Shown here one piece after another: positions 9,204 to 16,169 of a stretch of 64,000 nucleotides of DNA; position 1 is the stretch's first letter, and every line of letters starts with the position of its first letter. Made by a program: the position numbers and the translations under genes. This DNA is from Pedobacter nanyangensis (lineage in GTDB: Bacteria > Bacteroidota > Bacteroidia > Sphingobacteriales > Sphingobacteriaceae). Under the pieces are notes generated by a model. The model was given only the letters and a program-made list of their open reading frames with translations, was not told the DNA's origin and made no database searches. The stretch is from the NCBI RefSeq assembly GCF_003313505.1, contig NZ_QMHO01000001.1, forward strand, positions 124,001-188,000. Direction: 5' to 3'.

Positions 9204-9208
9204 CTTGC

Positions 9209-11359
9209 TTATTTTTGTTTCACACCATTAATTAACCAACCTATAAATTTTTTGTCGCTATTTAACAGTTTAATCGATTCTTTATCTCTTTCGCTGATAG
9301 AATTTCCAGCCATAAAAGTGGCCAGATATTTTTCGGTAAACAAAATCCATTCCTTTACATCGGAAACACTATTTACGGCATCCAAATAAACAAGGATGAG
9401 GTCGAACTCGTTTTTAAGGCCTTTAAATATTTGCGCAACGCTTGGATTATCCTTGTTTTCGAGCAGGGAAACGCCTCCCAAATCGCTATTTAAAAAAGTA
9501 ATGCGATTGTTTTTCTTGAGTGTAAGGCTTTCGAGTACGGTTTTGAGCGATTGGTCGGCAGGGATATTCCACCGTTGTATTTCCGATGCCATTTCCGCGT
9601 TACCAATCAACAAAATCTGCTTATCTAATCGGGCAAAAGCGTAAGCCAAGCTTACGGCAGAAAATATGGCGAACTTGTCGGGATGTAGTCTGGTAATACC
9701 CAAAATTTTCTCTTCGCTTGAGAGCGCCCTATCAACTTCAAAGCGTATTTCCCGCAACAAGTTCTTATAGGTAAGATGGTCTTTATCGTACGCTGCGTTT
9801 TTCCAAATTTCATCAATATCTCGTTGTGAGGATTTGATATAATTTAGTTCGCCGATAACCCTGCCCTTTGTTGCCGAAGCCAATTGTTTTTTGTTGTTGA
9901 GGGACCGATCCAGGATATGGATCACAAAAAGTACGCAAAAGCAGATCACAAAACTTGCAATGGCACTTAAGGCCATGAAAATAATTTTTCTGGAAGGTTC
10001 CGCTGTGGTAGGTACGCCTTCCTGCTCCAAATGTAACCGCAAGCCAATGTTCTTGTCCAAATTGGTTTGGTTGTAGCGATTCAGCAAGTCGAGGTATTCC
10101 TTGGTGGCCACATCTGCATCACGCTCAAATTTCTGCACACCGGCATCAAACGGTACCATGGTAGAGAATTTGGCGTTCAGCTTAGCCAGCTCACGGTCAA
10201 TATCTTTGATACTGGCCCTGGTTTTGTCCAGGTCAATGCCCAGCGAAATGCGGCGTTGCACCAAGGTTTGTTTGGCCACCACAGGATCAGCCACATAATT
10301 ATCGTTGGTTTTTACCAGTTGTTGGTTGAGCAACTGTTGCAGGGAGTCAACTTTTTTCTTGTCGGCAGCTTTAAAGCCACCATCAATATAATCGTTATTG
10401 GCGGCCTGCACCTTATTTCTAAGGGCAATTACCGCTTGGTTGTCTGTAGATAGCTCGGCACCCAAATAACGATCCAAAGATGGGTTGTTTAATTTGGTAT
10501 TGAGGTTATTTAAGGCCGTTTGTAGCGACTGCAGATCGATTAGGGCCTGAGATTTTTTGTTTTCGTAATCAATAATTTGCTGGTAAACAATTTGTGATTG
10601 CTTGTCGAGGTTCAGCACTTTATTTCTGATCTTGTATTCCTTTAACTGCTGATTTTTATCATTCATCACCGCTTCCTTTTTTTGAAGCAATGAATCGAGC
10701 ACCAAAATAGATTGGTTTTTATTGCTGATAAGATCTTGGCTGTAGTTATTGATAAAATCTTCGGAAAGCGTATTTACGATAAACACCGAAAGAAATGTGT
10801 TTTCCGAAGTATATTCTACGGTAATGAAATCACTATTGTCTTCGTGGGTAATCGATAATTTTCTGGCAATGGTTGGCCCATCATATCCCATTGATTTTAC
10901 CAAGTTGTAAAACTTCACTTCGTAATTATCAAAAGGTGTAAGCACCTGCTTTTTTGCCAGGCGCTCTTCAAAGCCCTTAATGGCCTCCTGCCTTTGTGCT
11001 TCGCTGAGCGCATTTACATCATCGCTTTGCACTTTAAAAGGCTGGCGGGGATTTTTCAGGTCGTGCAAAATCAAACGATAAGACAGAATGCTCATGTTTT
11101 TGGGCATTGCCATGATATCCATGATATTGGTAAACTGCTGGTTGATCTTGATTAAAAGATCTGGCCCGGAATAAGAAGGGACTTCCGGCGCTACCTGACG
11201 CGACGGGTCCAGTAACCCTGTAGATAGTTTTGCCTGCGATTTGTATTGCTTGGGAAGGTTTTTGACAAAGAGGTACGTTACAAAGAGGGTTATTGCCGGA
11301 ATAGCGATAATCAGCGTTTTGTATTTAGCAATAAGATTTAAAAACTCTTTAATATTCAT
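9209..11359 (-). CDS. Wzc/GumC-like chain-length protein with degenerate ATPase domain
   Basis: The 716-residue protein has a Wzz domain (first membrane segment about residues 15-33), a long coiled-coil periplasmic region (about 210-420), a second membrane segment near 465-487, and a C-terminal cytoplasmic domain from about 530. In bacterial tyrosine autokinases the last domain carries a GEGKS/T Walker A loop and a Tyr-rich tail. Here the corresponding place reads GITRLHPDKFAIFS, without a P-loop, and the C-terminus has no Tyr cluster. It should control chain length and form the inner part of the export channel, but it probably cannot bind ATP or autophosphorylate. Its partner is the TolC-like protein 6 bp upstream. 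Confidence 0.86.
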   Translation of the reverse strand: MNIKEFLNLIAKYKTLIIAIPAITLFVTYLFVKNLPKQYKSQAKLSTGLLDPSRQVAPEVPSYSGPDLLIKINQQFTNIMDIMAMPKNMSILSYRLILHDLKNPRQPFKVQSDDVNALSEAQRQEAIKGFEERLAKKQVLTPFDNYEVKFYNLVKSMGYDGPTIARKLSITHEDNSDFITVEYTSENTFLSVFIVNTLSEDFINNYSQDLISNKNQSILVLDSLLQKKEAVMNDKNQQLKEYKIRNKVLNLDKQSQIVYQQIIDYENKKSQALIDLQSLQTALNNLNTKLNNPSLDRYLGAELSTDNQAVIALRNKVQAANNDYIDGGFKAADKKKVDSLQQLLNQQLVKTNDNYVADPVVAKQTLVQRRISLGIDLDKTRASIKDIDRELAKLNAKFSTMVPFDAGVQKFERDADVATKEYLDLLNRYNQTNLDKNIGLRLHLEQEGVPTTAEPSRKIIFMALSAIASFVICFCVLFVIHILDRSLNNKKQLASATKGRVIGELNYIKSSQRDIDEIWKNAAYDKDHLTYKNLLREIRFEVDRALSSEEKILGITRLHPDKFAIFSAVSLAYAFARLDKQILLIGNAEMASEIQRWNIPADQSLKTVLESLTLKKNNRITFLNSDLGGVSLLENKDNPSVAQIFKGLKNEFDLILVYLDAVNSVSDVKEWILFTEKYLATFMAGNSISERDKESIKLLNSDKKFIGWLINGVKQK

Positions 11360-11365
11360 ATTCGC

Positions 11366-12046
11366 CTATTTCACTTCTTCCAATTTTTTTCCGATCAGTG
11401 CCTCTAATGAATTTTTTGCCTTTAGCATATTCAATTCGGCCTGCAATTTTTCTGAGCTTGAAATAGAAGTAAGGGACTTGGCCTTGGTGTAAACATCCAG
11501 GGAAACCTCTCCTTTTTCAAATTTATAACGAAGTCCATCGCTGGATGTTTTGTTATCCAAATAGGCTTGGTTTTTCACTTTCAGATCGCTAAGCCATTGC
11601 AGGTATTCAAAATATCGCTGTTTCACTTCGGTTTCGAGTAAAATATCGTATTCTTTGGTTAAATAAGATGCAGCGTTATATTCCTCTCTGGCCTGCTTAA
11701 CCAGTGAGGGAGTACGAAAAAACAATCCCAAATTGAGGTACACCCCAAATTGAAATCCATTGATGGAATACGGGTTGGTGGTATCCACAATTGCCGCATT
11801 GTCCGGACGATAGAAGTAAGATACGTTCATCGATTCTAGATAACCCGCTTTGGCTACACCTATTTTTGCCTTTGCGCTCAATTCACTAGCCCGATACATC
11901 TTCCTTTTGGGATAGTATTCTTTAGCTAAATCAACGTATTTTTGCAATTGGGGCGGGTTTATTTGGCTCGCGATATCATCTTGCGCCTTAACTTGCACGT
12001 TAATTGCCACAAAAAACAACAGGATAAACAACCTCTTTACTGTCAT
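11366..12046 (-). CDS. short TolC/OEP-like outer-membrane efflux protein
   Basis: The preferred start is the ATG at about 12046 (MTVKRLFILLFFVAINVQ), because it begins a clear signal peptide ending near KAQ; an upstream TTG would place extra polar residues before it. The mature part, about 205 residues, has long amphipathic helices (for example VKQAREEYNAASYLTKEYD and LNMLKAKNSLEALIG) and central beta-like segments, as in one half of an OEP/TolC repeat. Classical TolC proteins are about twice as long, so this looks like a single-repeat version. It probably forms or helps form the outer-membrane exit for the polysaccharide together with the Wzc-like protein. Confidence 0.65.
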   Translation of the reverse strand: MTVKRLFILLFFVAINVQVKAQDDIASQINPPQLQKYVDLAKEYYPKRKMYRASELSAKAKIGVAKAGYLESMNVSYFYRPDNAAIVDTTNPYSINGFQFGVYLNLGLFFRTPSLVKQAREEYNAASYLTKEYDILLETEVKQRYFEYLQWLSDLKVKNQAYLDNKTSSDGLRYKFEKGEVSLDVYTKAKSLTSISSSEKLQAELNMLKAKNSLEALIGKKLEEVK

Positions 12047-12057
12047 GGGTAGTATTT

Positions 12058-13134
12058 TTACACCTTTTCTTTTTGAAATAGAACAGGTACGGTCATTAAA
12101 ATTATTTTCAAATCTAACCAAACCGAAAACTTTTTGTTATAAAAATTGTCCAATTTTTTACGTTCACGATCAGACATATCACTTTTTCCCCGCTTGATAA
12201 TTTGCCAAAGCCCAGTAATGCCCGCCGGGCCCAAAAAGCGCATCGACCATTCGTTGGTGGTTAACTGTTCAGCTTCATACAAAGGCAAGGGCCTATTGCC
12301 CACAATGGACATATCGCCCTTAACCACGTTAAATAGTTGGGGGAGCTCGTCAATACTGGAGTTCCTTAAAAAGTTGCCCAATTTGGTTACCCTTGGATCA
12401 TTCTTCATTTTAAAAAAAGCAGAATCTCCATATTGGTTTGCAGTTGTGGACTTTAAAGCCTCTACTTCTTTATCCGCATTGGCCCGCATCGATCTAAATT
12501 TATAAAAATCAAATATCTTATATCCCGTTCCCACCCTTTTACTGGTGTAAAAAACCGGACCTTTCGAATCTAGTTTAATGAGAATAGCGATGAGGACAAA
12601 GAAAGGGCTTAACAGAATTAACGCGGTTACGGAAATGGTTAAATCTAAAAGTCGTTTTAGGAAGGGTGTTTTATATTGCTGCAGCGGTTGCTCCGGCAGG
12701 TGCTTAAGCTGTTCGTTAAGAATTTTATATGCGGATAAAAACTGCAAGCGCAATTTAACGTCAGCAAAGGAAATATCGGGCGAATAGCAATCGCTAATCC
12801 TGGCTTCGAAAGCCTCAGCCGTAATTGCGGGGTCTTTCTGCGTAAGTAAGAAAATCACCGTGAGGTTTCTGCTCAGCCAATTTTTCCTCAAGGACGACAC
12901 CAGTGCAAACGCTTCGCTGGCGGAAGCTGGTTGCACCTCTATCAGAATATTTACGTCAAGCTCATATACCGTAAGCCTGCTCACCATTTCGTACAGGTTG
13001 CTAAAACTTGAAGCTTTTTTTACGGTACTGTTTTCACTACTAAAATTGTTCACAATATCCGCATCGTACTGGTTGGCGTAGTAAATGATATTAACCCTAG
13101 ATTGCGGCATGCCAAATGAGCTCGTTTCTTGCAT
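12058..13134 (-). CDS. initiating sugar phosphotransferase (polyprenyl glycosylphosphotransferase)
   Basis: The C-terminal 200 residues match bacterial sugar transferases (PF02397). A membrane re-entrant helix appears near KRLLDLTISVTALILLSPFF, followed by KRVGTGYKIFDFYKFRSM, then LRNSSIDELPQLFNVVKGD and the GNRPLP and GITGLWQI motifs. This enzyme loads the first sugar-1-phosphate onto undecaprenyl phosphate. The N-terminal 150 residues are not the usual membrane region; their alternating beta/alpha pattern resembles a receiver domain, but no clear phospho-Asp site is visible. The gene follows a lone receiver gene by 8 bp and starts the structural part of the operon. Confidence 0.88.
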   Translation of the reverse strand: MQETSSFGMPQSRVNIIYYANQYDADIVNNFSSENSTVKKASSFSNLYEMVSRLTVYELDVNILIEVQPASASEAFALVSSLRKNWLSRNLTVIFLLTQKDPAITAEAFEARISDCYSPDISFADVKLRLQFLSAYKILNEQLKHLPEQPLQQYKTPFLKRLLDLTISVTALILLSPFFVLIAILIKLDSKGPVFYTSKRVGTGYKIFDFYKFRSMRANADKEVEALKSTTANQYGDSAFFKMKNDPRVTKLGNFLRNSSIDELPQLFNVVKGDMSIVGNRPLPLYEAEQLTTNEWSMRFLGPAGITGLWQIIKRGKSDMSDRERKKLDNFYNKKFSVWLDLKIILMTVPVLFQKEKV

Positions 13135-13142
13135 TTCGATGT

Positions 13143-13538
13143 CTAGTTTAACAGGTTTTGGATACTTTCTTTCAACTTACTTGGATTAAACGGTTTCGGC
13201 ATCAACAAGTTGAAACTATAAGGCAGTTTTTCTGCTAAATCTTCTAATGAATAGGCTGCCGAAAGCAGTATGATGGGAATATCCCGATAGTACCCGCTTG
13301 TTTTGAGGCTTCGGACAAAGTCGAGGCCGTCCACGTAGGGCATTTCCAAATCGGAGATGATCAGATCAGGCATGTGGCCTTCGTCCATCCAGCTAATTGC
13401 TTCCAGCCCATTGTTGTGTATCACCAGCTCATAATCTTTCTTCAAAATAAATTCCAAAAGCTTGAGTACGGTAATTTCATCATCAACCAGCAAAATCAGC
13501 TTTTTACCTCGAGGTGCTTTCCAATTTGGAGACGGCAT
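13143..13538 (-). CDS. single-domain response regulator
   Basis: The 131 residues are one receiver domain: acidic pair in LLVDDE (Asp19, Asp20), phospho-acceptor Asp63 in LIISDLEMP, Ser93 in LLSAA and the conserved Lys115 in MPKPF. There is no output domain. As first gene of the exopolysaccharide operon, 8 bp before the initiating transferase, it probably relays a signal to polysaccharide synthesis through protein contact rather than DNA binding. The cognate histidine kinase is not in the window. The N-terminal extension of about 10 residues is basic and polar. Confidence 0.9.
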   Translation of the reverse strand: MPSPNWKAPRGKKLILLVDDEITVLKLLEFILKKDYELVIHNNGLEAISWMDEGHMPDLIISDLEMPYVDGLDFVRSLKTSGYYRDIPIILLSAAYSLEDLAEKLPYSFNLLMPKPFNPSKLKESIQNLLN

Positions 13539-13646
13539 ATTCAGGATAATTTTTCAATGTTGTTTTAGAACGATCTAAGCTATTAATAAAAACTCAATTA
13601 TTACTTCTTTTTGTGATAATTTACCCCCCTAAGAAAACGATTTTAT

Positions 13647-14123
13647 TTAAATCAATTCGATTTGCCTTTTAATGCTTTCTTCTAATGAAATCAGTGTTTC
13701 TGTTCGTTGTATTCCTTTAACCGCCTGAATTTCCTCGTTAAGCACGTGGCGCAAGTGGTCTGTATCCCTACAGGTAATTTTTGCAAACATGCTATAAGCG
13801 CCCGTAGTGTAGTGCAGTTCCACCACTTCCTTGATTTTGCTCAATTGCTCCACAGCGTCTTTGTAAAGCGAGCCTTTCTCCAAGTAAATCCCTAAAAACG
13901 CAGTAATATCATATCCAGCTTTACGTGGGTCGATAATTAAATGCGAACCCCTGATAATTCCCATATCCGCCAGTTTTTTCATACGCACGTGTACGGTACC
14001 TCCAGAAACGATCAATTCTTTGGCAATTTCTGTATAAGGTTTGGTCGCATCGTGCATCAACTGCGTAAGTATTTGAATATCGAGGTTATCAATTTCTAAA
14101 TTTTGAGTTTCCTTTTTCAGCAT
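13647..14123 (-). CDS. Lrp/AsnC-family transcriptional regulator
   Basis: This 158-residue protein has the normal Lrp architecture. An N-terminal winged helix-turn-helix (about residues 14-62, LDIQILTQLMHDATKPYTEI, then VHVRMKKLADMGII) is followed by an alpha-beta ligand-binding RAM domain (about 70-150). These proteins form octamers and respond to amino acids or related metabolites. It is transcribed alone, 108 bp from the polysaccharide operon and divergent from the tRNA-like genes, so it could act on either, on itself, or on distant targets. Which ligand it senses cannot be read from the sequence. Confidence 0.93.
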   Translation of the reverse strand: MLKKETQNLEIDNLDIQILTQLMHDATKPYTEIAKELIVSGGTVHVRMKKLADMGIIRGSHLIIDPRKAGYDITAFLGIYLEKGSLYKDAVEQLSKIKEVVELHYTTGAYSMFAKITCRDTDHLRHVLNEEIQAVKGIQRTETLISLEESIKRQIELI

Positions 14124-14196
14124 AAATTACATTTTTGTTAACTATTTGTAAATATAAATGAAAATATAATAAAAATAAAATTAAATCATTAAAAAA

Positions 14197-14229
14197 TTTG
14201 CAACGTATTTAATAAAGCTCCTATATTTG
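14197..14229 (+). promoter_or_regulatory. Bacteroidota-type promoter for the tRNA-like pair
   Basis: A TTTG (14197-14200) and a TATATTTG box (14222-14229) are separated by 21 bp, which fits the TTTG / TAnnTTTG consensus of Bacteroidota housekeeping promoters. The next gene on the plus strand is the first tRNA-like gene, about 90 bp further on. The intervening leader holds degenerate cagttctcagt-type repeat sequence. Confidence 0.65.
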
Positions 14230-14322
14230 TATCAAGCAAATGCCGGAGGGCAGCTTGCAGTTCTCAGTAAACAGTTTGCATTTTCTAAGTGCTTGTTGAG
14301 AATTGAGAATTGAAAACTAAAA

Positions 14323-14432
14323 TGTAGGGTGGTGAAATTGGCAGACACACCTCCTTGTCTCGGTGGTAGAGAAATTGGGAAATCCGGCAACGGCACAACC
14401 ACTCTATGAAGGTTCGACTCCTTCCCCTACAG
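14323..14432 (+). tRNA. tRNA-like gene 1: Leu-type body, apparent GUC anticodon, long variable arm
   Basis: A cloverleaf can be drawn by hand. The acceptor stem TGTAGGG (14323-14329) pairs fully with CCCTACA (14425-14431). The D arm is GTG/CAC with AAATTGGCAGA, as in Leu tRNAs. The anticodon arm CCTCC-TTGTCTC-GGTGG (14350-14366) has a U-U mismatch and reads anticodon GUC at 14357-14359. The T arm is GAAGG-TTCGACT-CCTTC (14408-14424). Between anticodon and T arms lies a 41-nt variable region closed by TAGAG/CTCTA (14367-14371 with 14402-14406) with an inner CCG-GCAA-CGG hairpin. Position 73 is G, and CA follows instead of CCA. GUC would be Asp, but Asp tRNAs have short variable loops, so charging and decoding identity are unclear. 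Confidence 0.6.
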
Positions 14433-14458
14433 CACTATGTTATAAGTAGTAAGTTGTT

Positions 14459-14517
14459 AAGTTATACGTTTTATTTGCAAAACGTTACTTATAATTAAAA
14501 CGTATCACCTATAACTT
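14459..14517. repeat. nested inverted repeat between the tRNA-like genes
   Basis: AAGTTATACGTTTTA at 14459-14473 is mirrored, with small gaps, by TAAAACGTAT plus ATAACTT at 14496-14517. An inner CGTTTT / AAAACG pair (about 14467-14484) can form a competing hairpin. It may serve in processing or termination between the two genes, or be a small palindromic repeat. There is no strong T run on the plus strand. Confidence 0.5.
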
Positions 14518-14526
14518 GGTAAAAAA

Positions 14527-14668
14527 TGTTGGGTGGTGAAATTGGCAGACACACCTCCTTGTCTCGGTGGTGGGGATTATGGGATAAACGCAGTTTATGG
14601 GTTGACCACAAATTAATTTTTGAACTGTAGCTAACTACCCCTTGAAGGTTCGACTCCTTCCCCAACAG
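14527..14668 (+). tRNA. tRNA-like gene 2: same design, 142 nt with a variable arm of about 73 nt
   Basis: The acceptor stem TGTTGGG (14527-14533) pairs with CCCAACA (14661-14667). Relative to gene 1 both strands have changed together (A-T to T-A), which is covariation and argues for a folded, selected RNA. The D arm, the anticodon arm with loop TTGTCTC (anticodon GUC at 14561-14563) and the T arm (14644-14660) are identical or nearly so to gene 1. The variable region (14571-14643) is very long, closed by GGGG/CCCC (14572-14575 with 14638-14641), and contains ATAAAC-gca-GTTTAT (14584-14598). Position 73 is G followed by CC. Function is unknown. Confidence 0.58.
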
Positions 14669-14692
14669 CCATTTTTATAAATAATAAGTTAG

Positions 14693-15580
14693 TTAAGGAA
14701 GCGGTTCTGGATTGAATCGCTTTTTTTTATTTCCATCATTTTTCAAAGACCATACTTTGCCAATTTTATCAACAAACAACAGATAAGCAGCCGCCATGGT
14801 CAAACCAAAATCTGGGAGCGATAAAAATGCGGCTATAAAGATATGAAATATTAAGCCTACGGGCACAAGCCATTTCCTAAAAGCTCTGTTCCAAATCAGA
14901 AAAGGGAAGCCCAGCTCAAAGATAATTACCCCCCAAGAGGTGGCTAAACATATCACCGGGTTAGAAAACCACTGCGGAACCAACTGGAAATTGGTGTAAT
15001 ACTCCAAATGCCAAACTTGTGCCATAAATGAACCGTCCCACCAACTGGGCTTCAGGATTTTGCCATAGCCGTTTAAAAAATACAAGCCACAAATATTAAC
15101 TTTGAGCAGCAGTACCGTGGCATTGTTCAGGATCCAGCTTACCTGCCCCTTTACGGCATTTTCGTTCACAAAAATCAATGCAAAAACAAAAAAATTAAGC
15201 AGCTTATCTCCGCTGTTGGTTGCAAAATAAAACAAACTGAGATAGTTGAGGCTAATGATGAAGACTGCGATAGACAACCATCGCTTTGCGGCAAACACCA
15301 TACTCATGGCTACTATTACACAAGCCAAGCACCACCAAAGCTGTACCAAGGGACGAAATGGCGGCCAAAACATCACCTTTGAAAAGCTAAATCGCACGAT
15401 CATGCCCTGTGCATCAACCACGTGGTGGTAAAAAGTTTTGAGCTCAGGCCAAAGCAACAGCATTTTAAGCAGGAGAACCAAATACACCGCCCTTCTGAAC
15501 CAGTACAGCTTGGCATTACTTCCTACTTGGTTCGTTAAAACCACCTCGGTATCCGTTAAAAAGCGTTGGAAGCGGTTCAT
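14693..15580 (-). CDS. multi-pass membrane protein, HTTM-like
   Basis: The 295-residue protein has about six to seven hydrophobic segments with aromatic-rich ends (for example LYWFRRAVYLVLLLKMLLLW and WSKPSWWDG-like loops). The layout resembles the HTTM / vitamin-K-carboxylase-like membrane superfamily, whose bacterial members are mostly uncharacterised. No catalytic motif can be assigned. It overlaps the preceding gene by 4 bp (15577-15580), so the two form a coupled pair. Its stop lies 25 bp from the convergent tRNA-like gene 2. Confidence 0.55.
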   Translation of the reverse strand: MNRFQRFLTDTEVVLTNQVGSNAKLYWFRRAVYLVLLLKMLLLWPELKTFYHHVVDAQGMIVRFSFSKVMFWPPFRPLVQLWWCLACVIVAMSMVFAAKRWLSIAVFIISLNYLSLFYFATNSGDKLLNFFVFALIFVNENAVKGQVSWILNNATVLLLKVNICGLYFLNGYGKILKPSWWDGSFMAQVWHLEYYTNFQLVPQWFSNPVICLATSWGVIIFELGFPFLIWNRAFRKWLVPVGLIFHIFIAAFLSLPDFGLTMAAAYLLFVDKIGKVWSLKNDGNKKKRFNPEPLP

Positions 15581-16092
15581 GGCTGATATTTAAATTTAAG
15601 GATGGTTTTTAAGGCTTTTGGCTGCCTAAACTTTTGATGTACGATCAGTTCCAGCGAATCGGGTTTGCGGTTTTGGTTGTGCGCATAAAAAAGATGCAAG
15701 GTAAATGCTTTGAACTCCCTGCTGGCCATCATTTTGGCGTTTCCATTTTTACGGCCAATATATACGGCTTTCTGGCTAAGTCGTTTATCCAAGCGATTAT
15801 GTTTTAAGGAGGCCAGGCGCCCTTTGGAAACATATTCTTCAAACAAGGGCTCTTCCAAAACTTGCCAAGCCGTCCATTTTCCATCCTGGTAAAACCTGTA
15901 AGTTGTGGCATAAGCTTTCATTGAGGCCTCGTTCACAAACAAACTTCCCAAGCCTGTAAAATTTCGGGCCTGTTGGAATTTTGGGCGCAGCATAGGTGGA
16001 ATCAGTTTTTGCACAAAAACAAACGCCGAAAGAAATACCAACGTATAAACTGCAAAAACACCACAAATAAAGATGACAACAAAGCGCTTCAT
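15577..16092 (-). CDS. membrane-anchored protein of unknown function
   Basis: The ATG at 16092 (MKRFVVIFICGVFAVYTLVF) is chosen, because a longer frame would start inside the terminator hairpin at 16111-16150. The 171-residue product has one N-terminal membrane segment (about residues 3-27) and a basic extracytoplasmic domain with FYQDGKWTAWQVLEEP and ending FRQPKALKTILKFKYQP. I recognise no family. Overlap with the HTTM-like gene suggests that the two products work together at the inner membrane. Confidence 0.7.
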   Translation of the reverse strand: MKRFVVIFICGVFAVYTLVFLSAFVFVQKLIPPMLRPKFQQARNFTGLGSLFVNEASMKAYATTYRFYQDGKWTAWQVLEEPLFEEYVSKGRLASLKHNRLDKRLSQKAVYIGRKNGNAKMMASREFKAFTLHLFYAHNQNRKPDSLELIVHQKFRQPKALKTILKFKYQP

Positions 16093-16110
16093 TAGTTTCA
16101 AAACTAACAA

Positions 16111-16150
16111 AAAATCCTCCTGTTGTGAGTGCACAAATCAGGAGGATTTT
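16111..16150 (-). terminator. rho-independent terminator of the amidohydrolase operon
   Basis: AAAATCCTCCTG (16111-16122) pairs with CAGGAGGATTTT (16139-16150), a 12-bp perfect stem. On the minus strand it is followed by a T run, so it ends transcription coming from the amidohydrolase genes. Confidence 0.85.
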
Positions 16151-16169
16151 AAAAGATTAACCGAACTGC

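Noticed and set aside
10067..10453. A 128-codon plus-strand ORF inside the Wzc-like gene
   Set aside because: It is a shadow frame of the well-supported minus-strand gene and shows no domain or own start region.
14323..14668. Ordinary tRNA-Leu or tRNA-Asp genes
   Set aside because: The anticodon does not fit Leu, and the long variable arms and Leu-type D arm do not fit Asp. They are reported as tRNA-like with uncertain identity instead.
16093..16134. Upstream start for the membrane-anchored protein
   Set aside because: The upstream codons lie in the terminator hairpin of the preceding operon.
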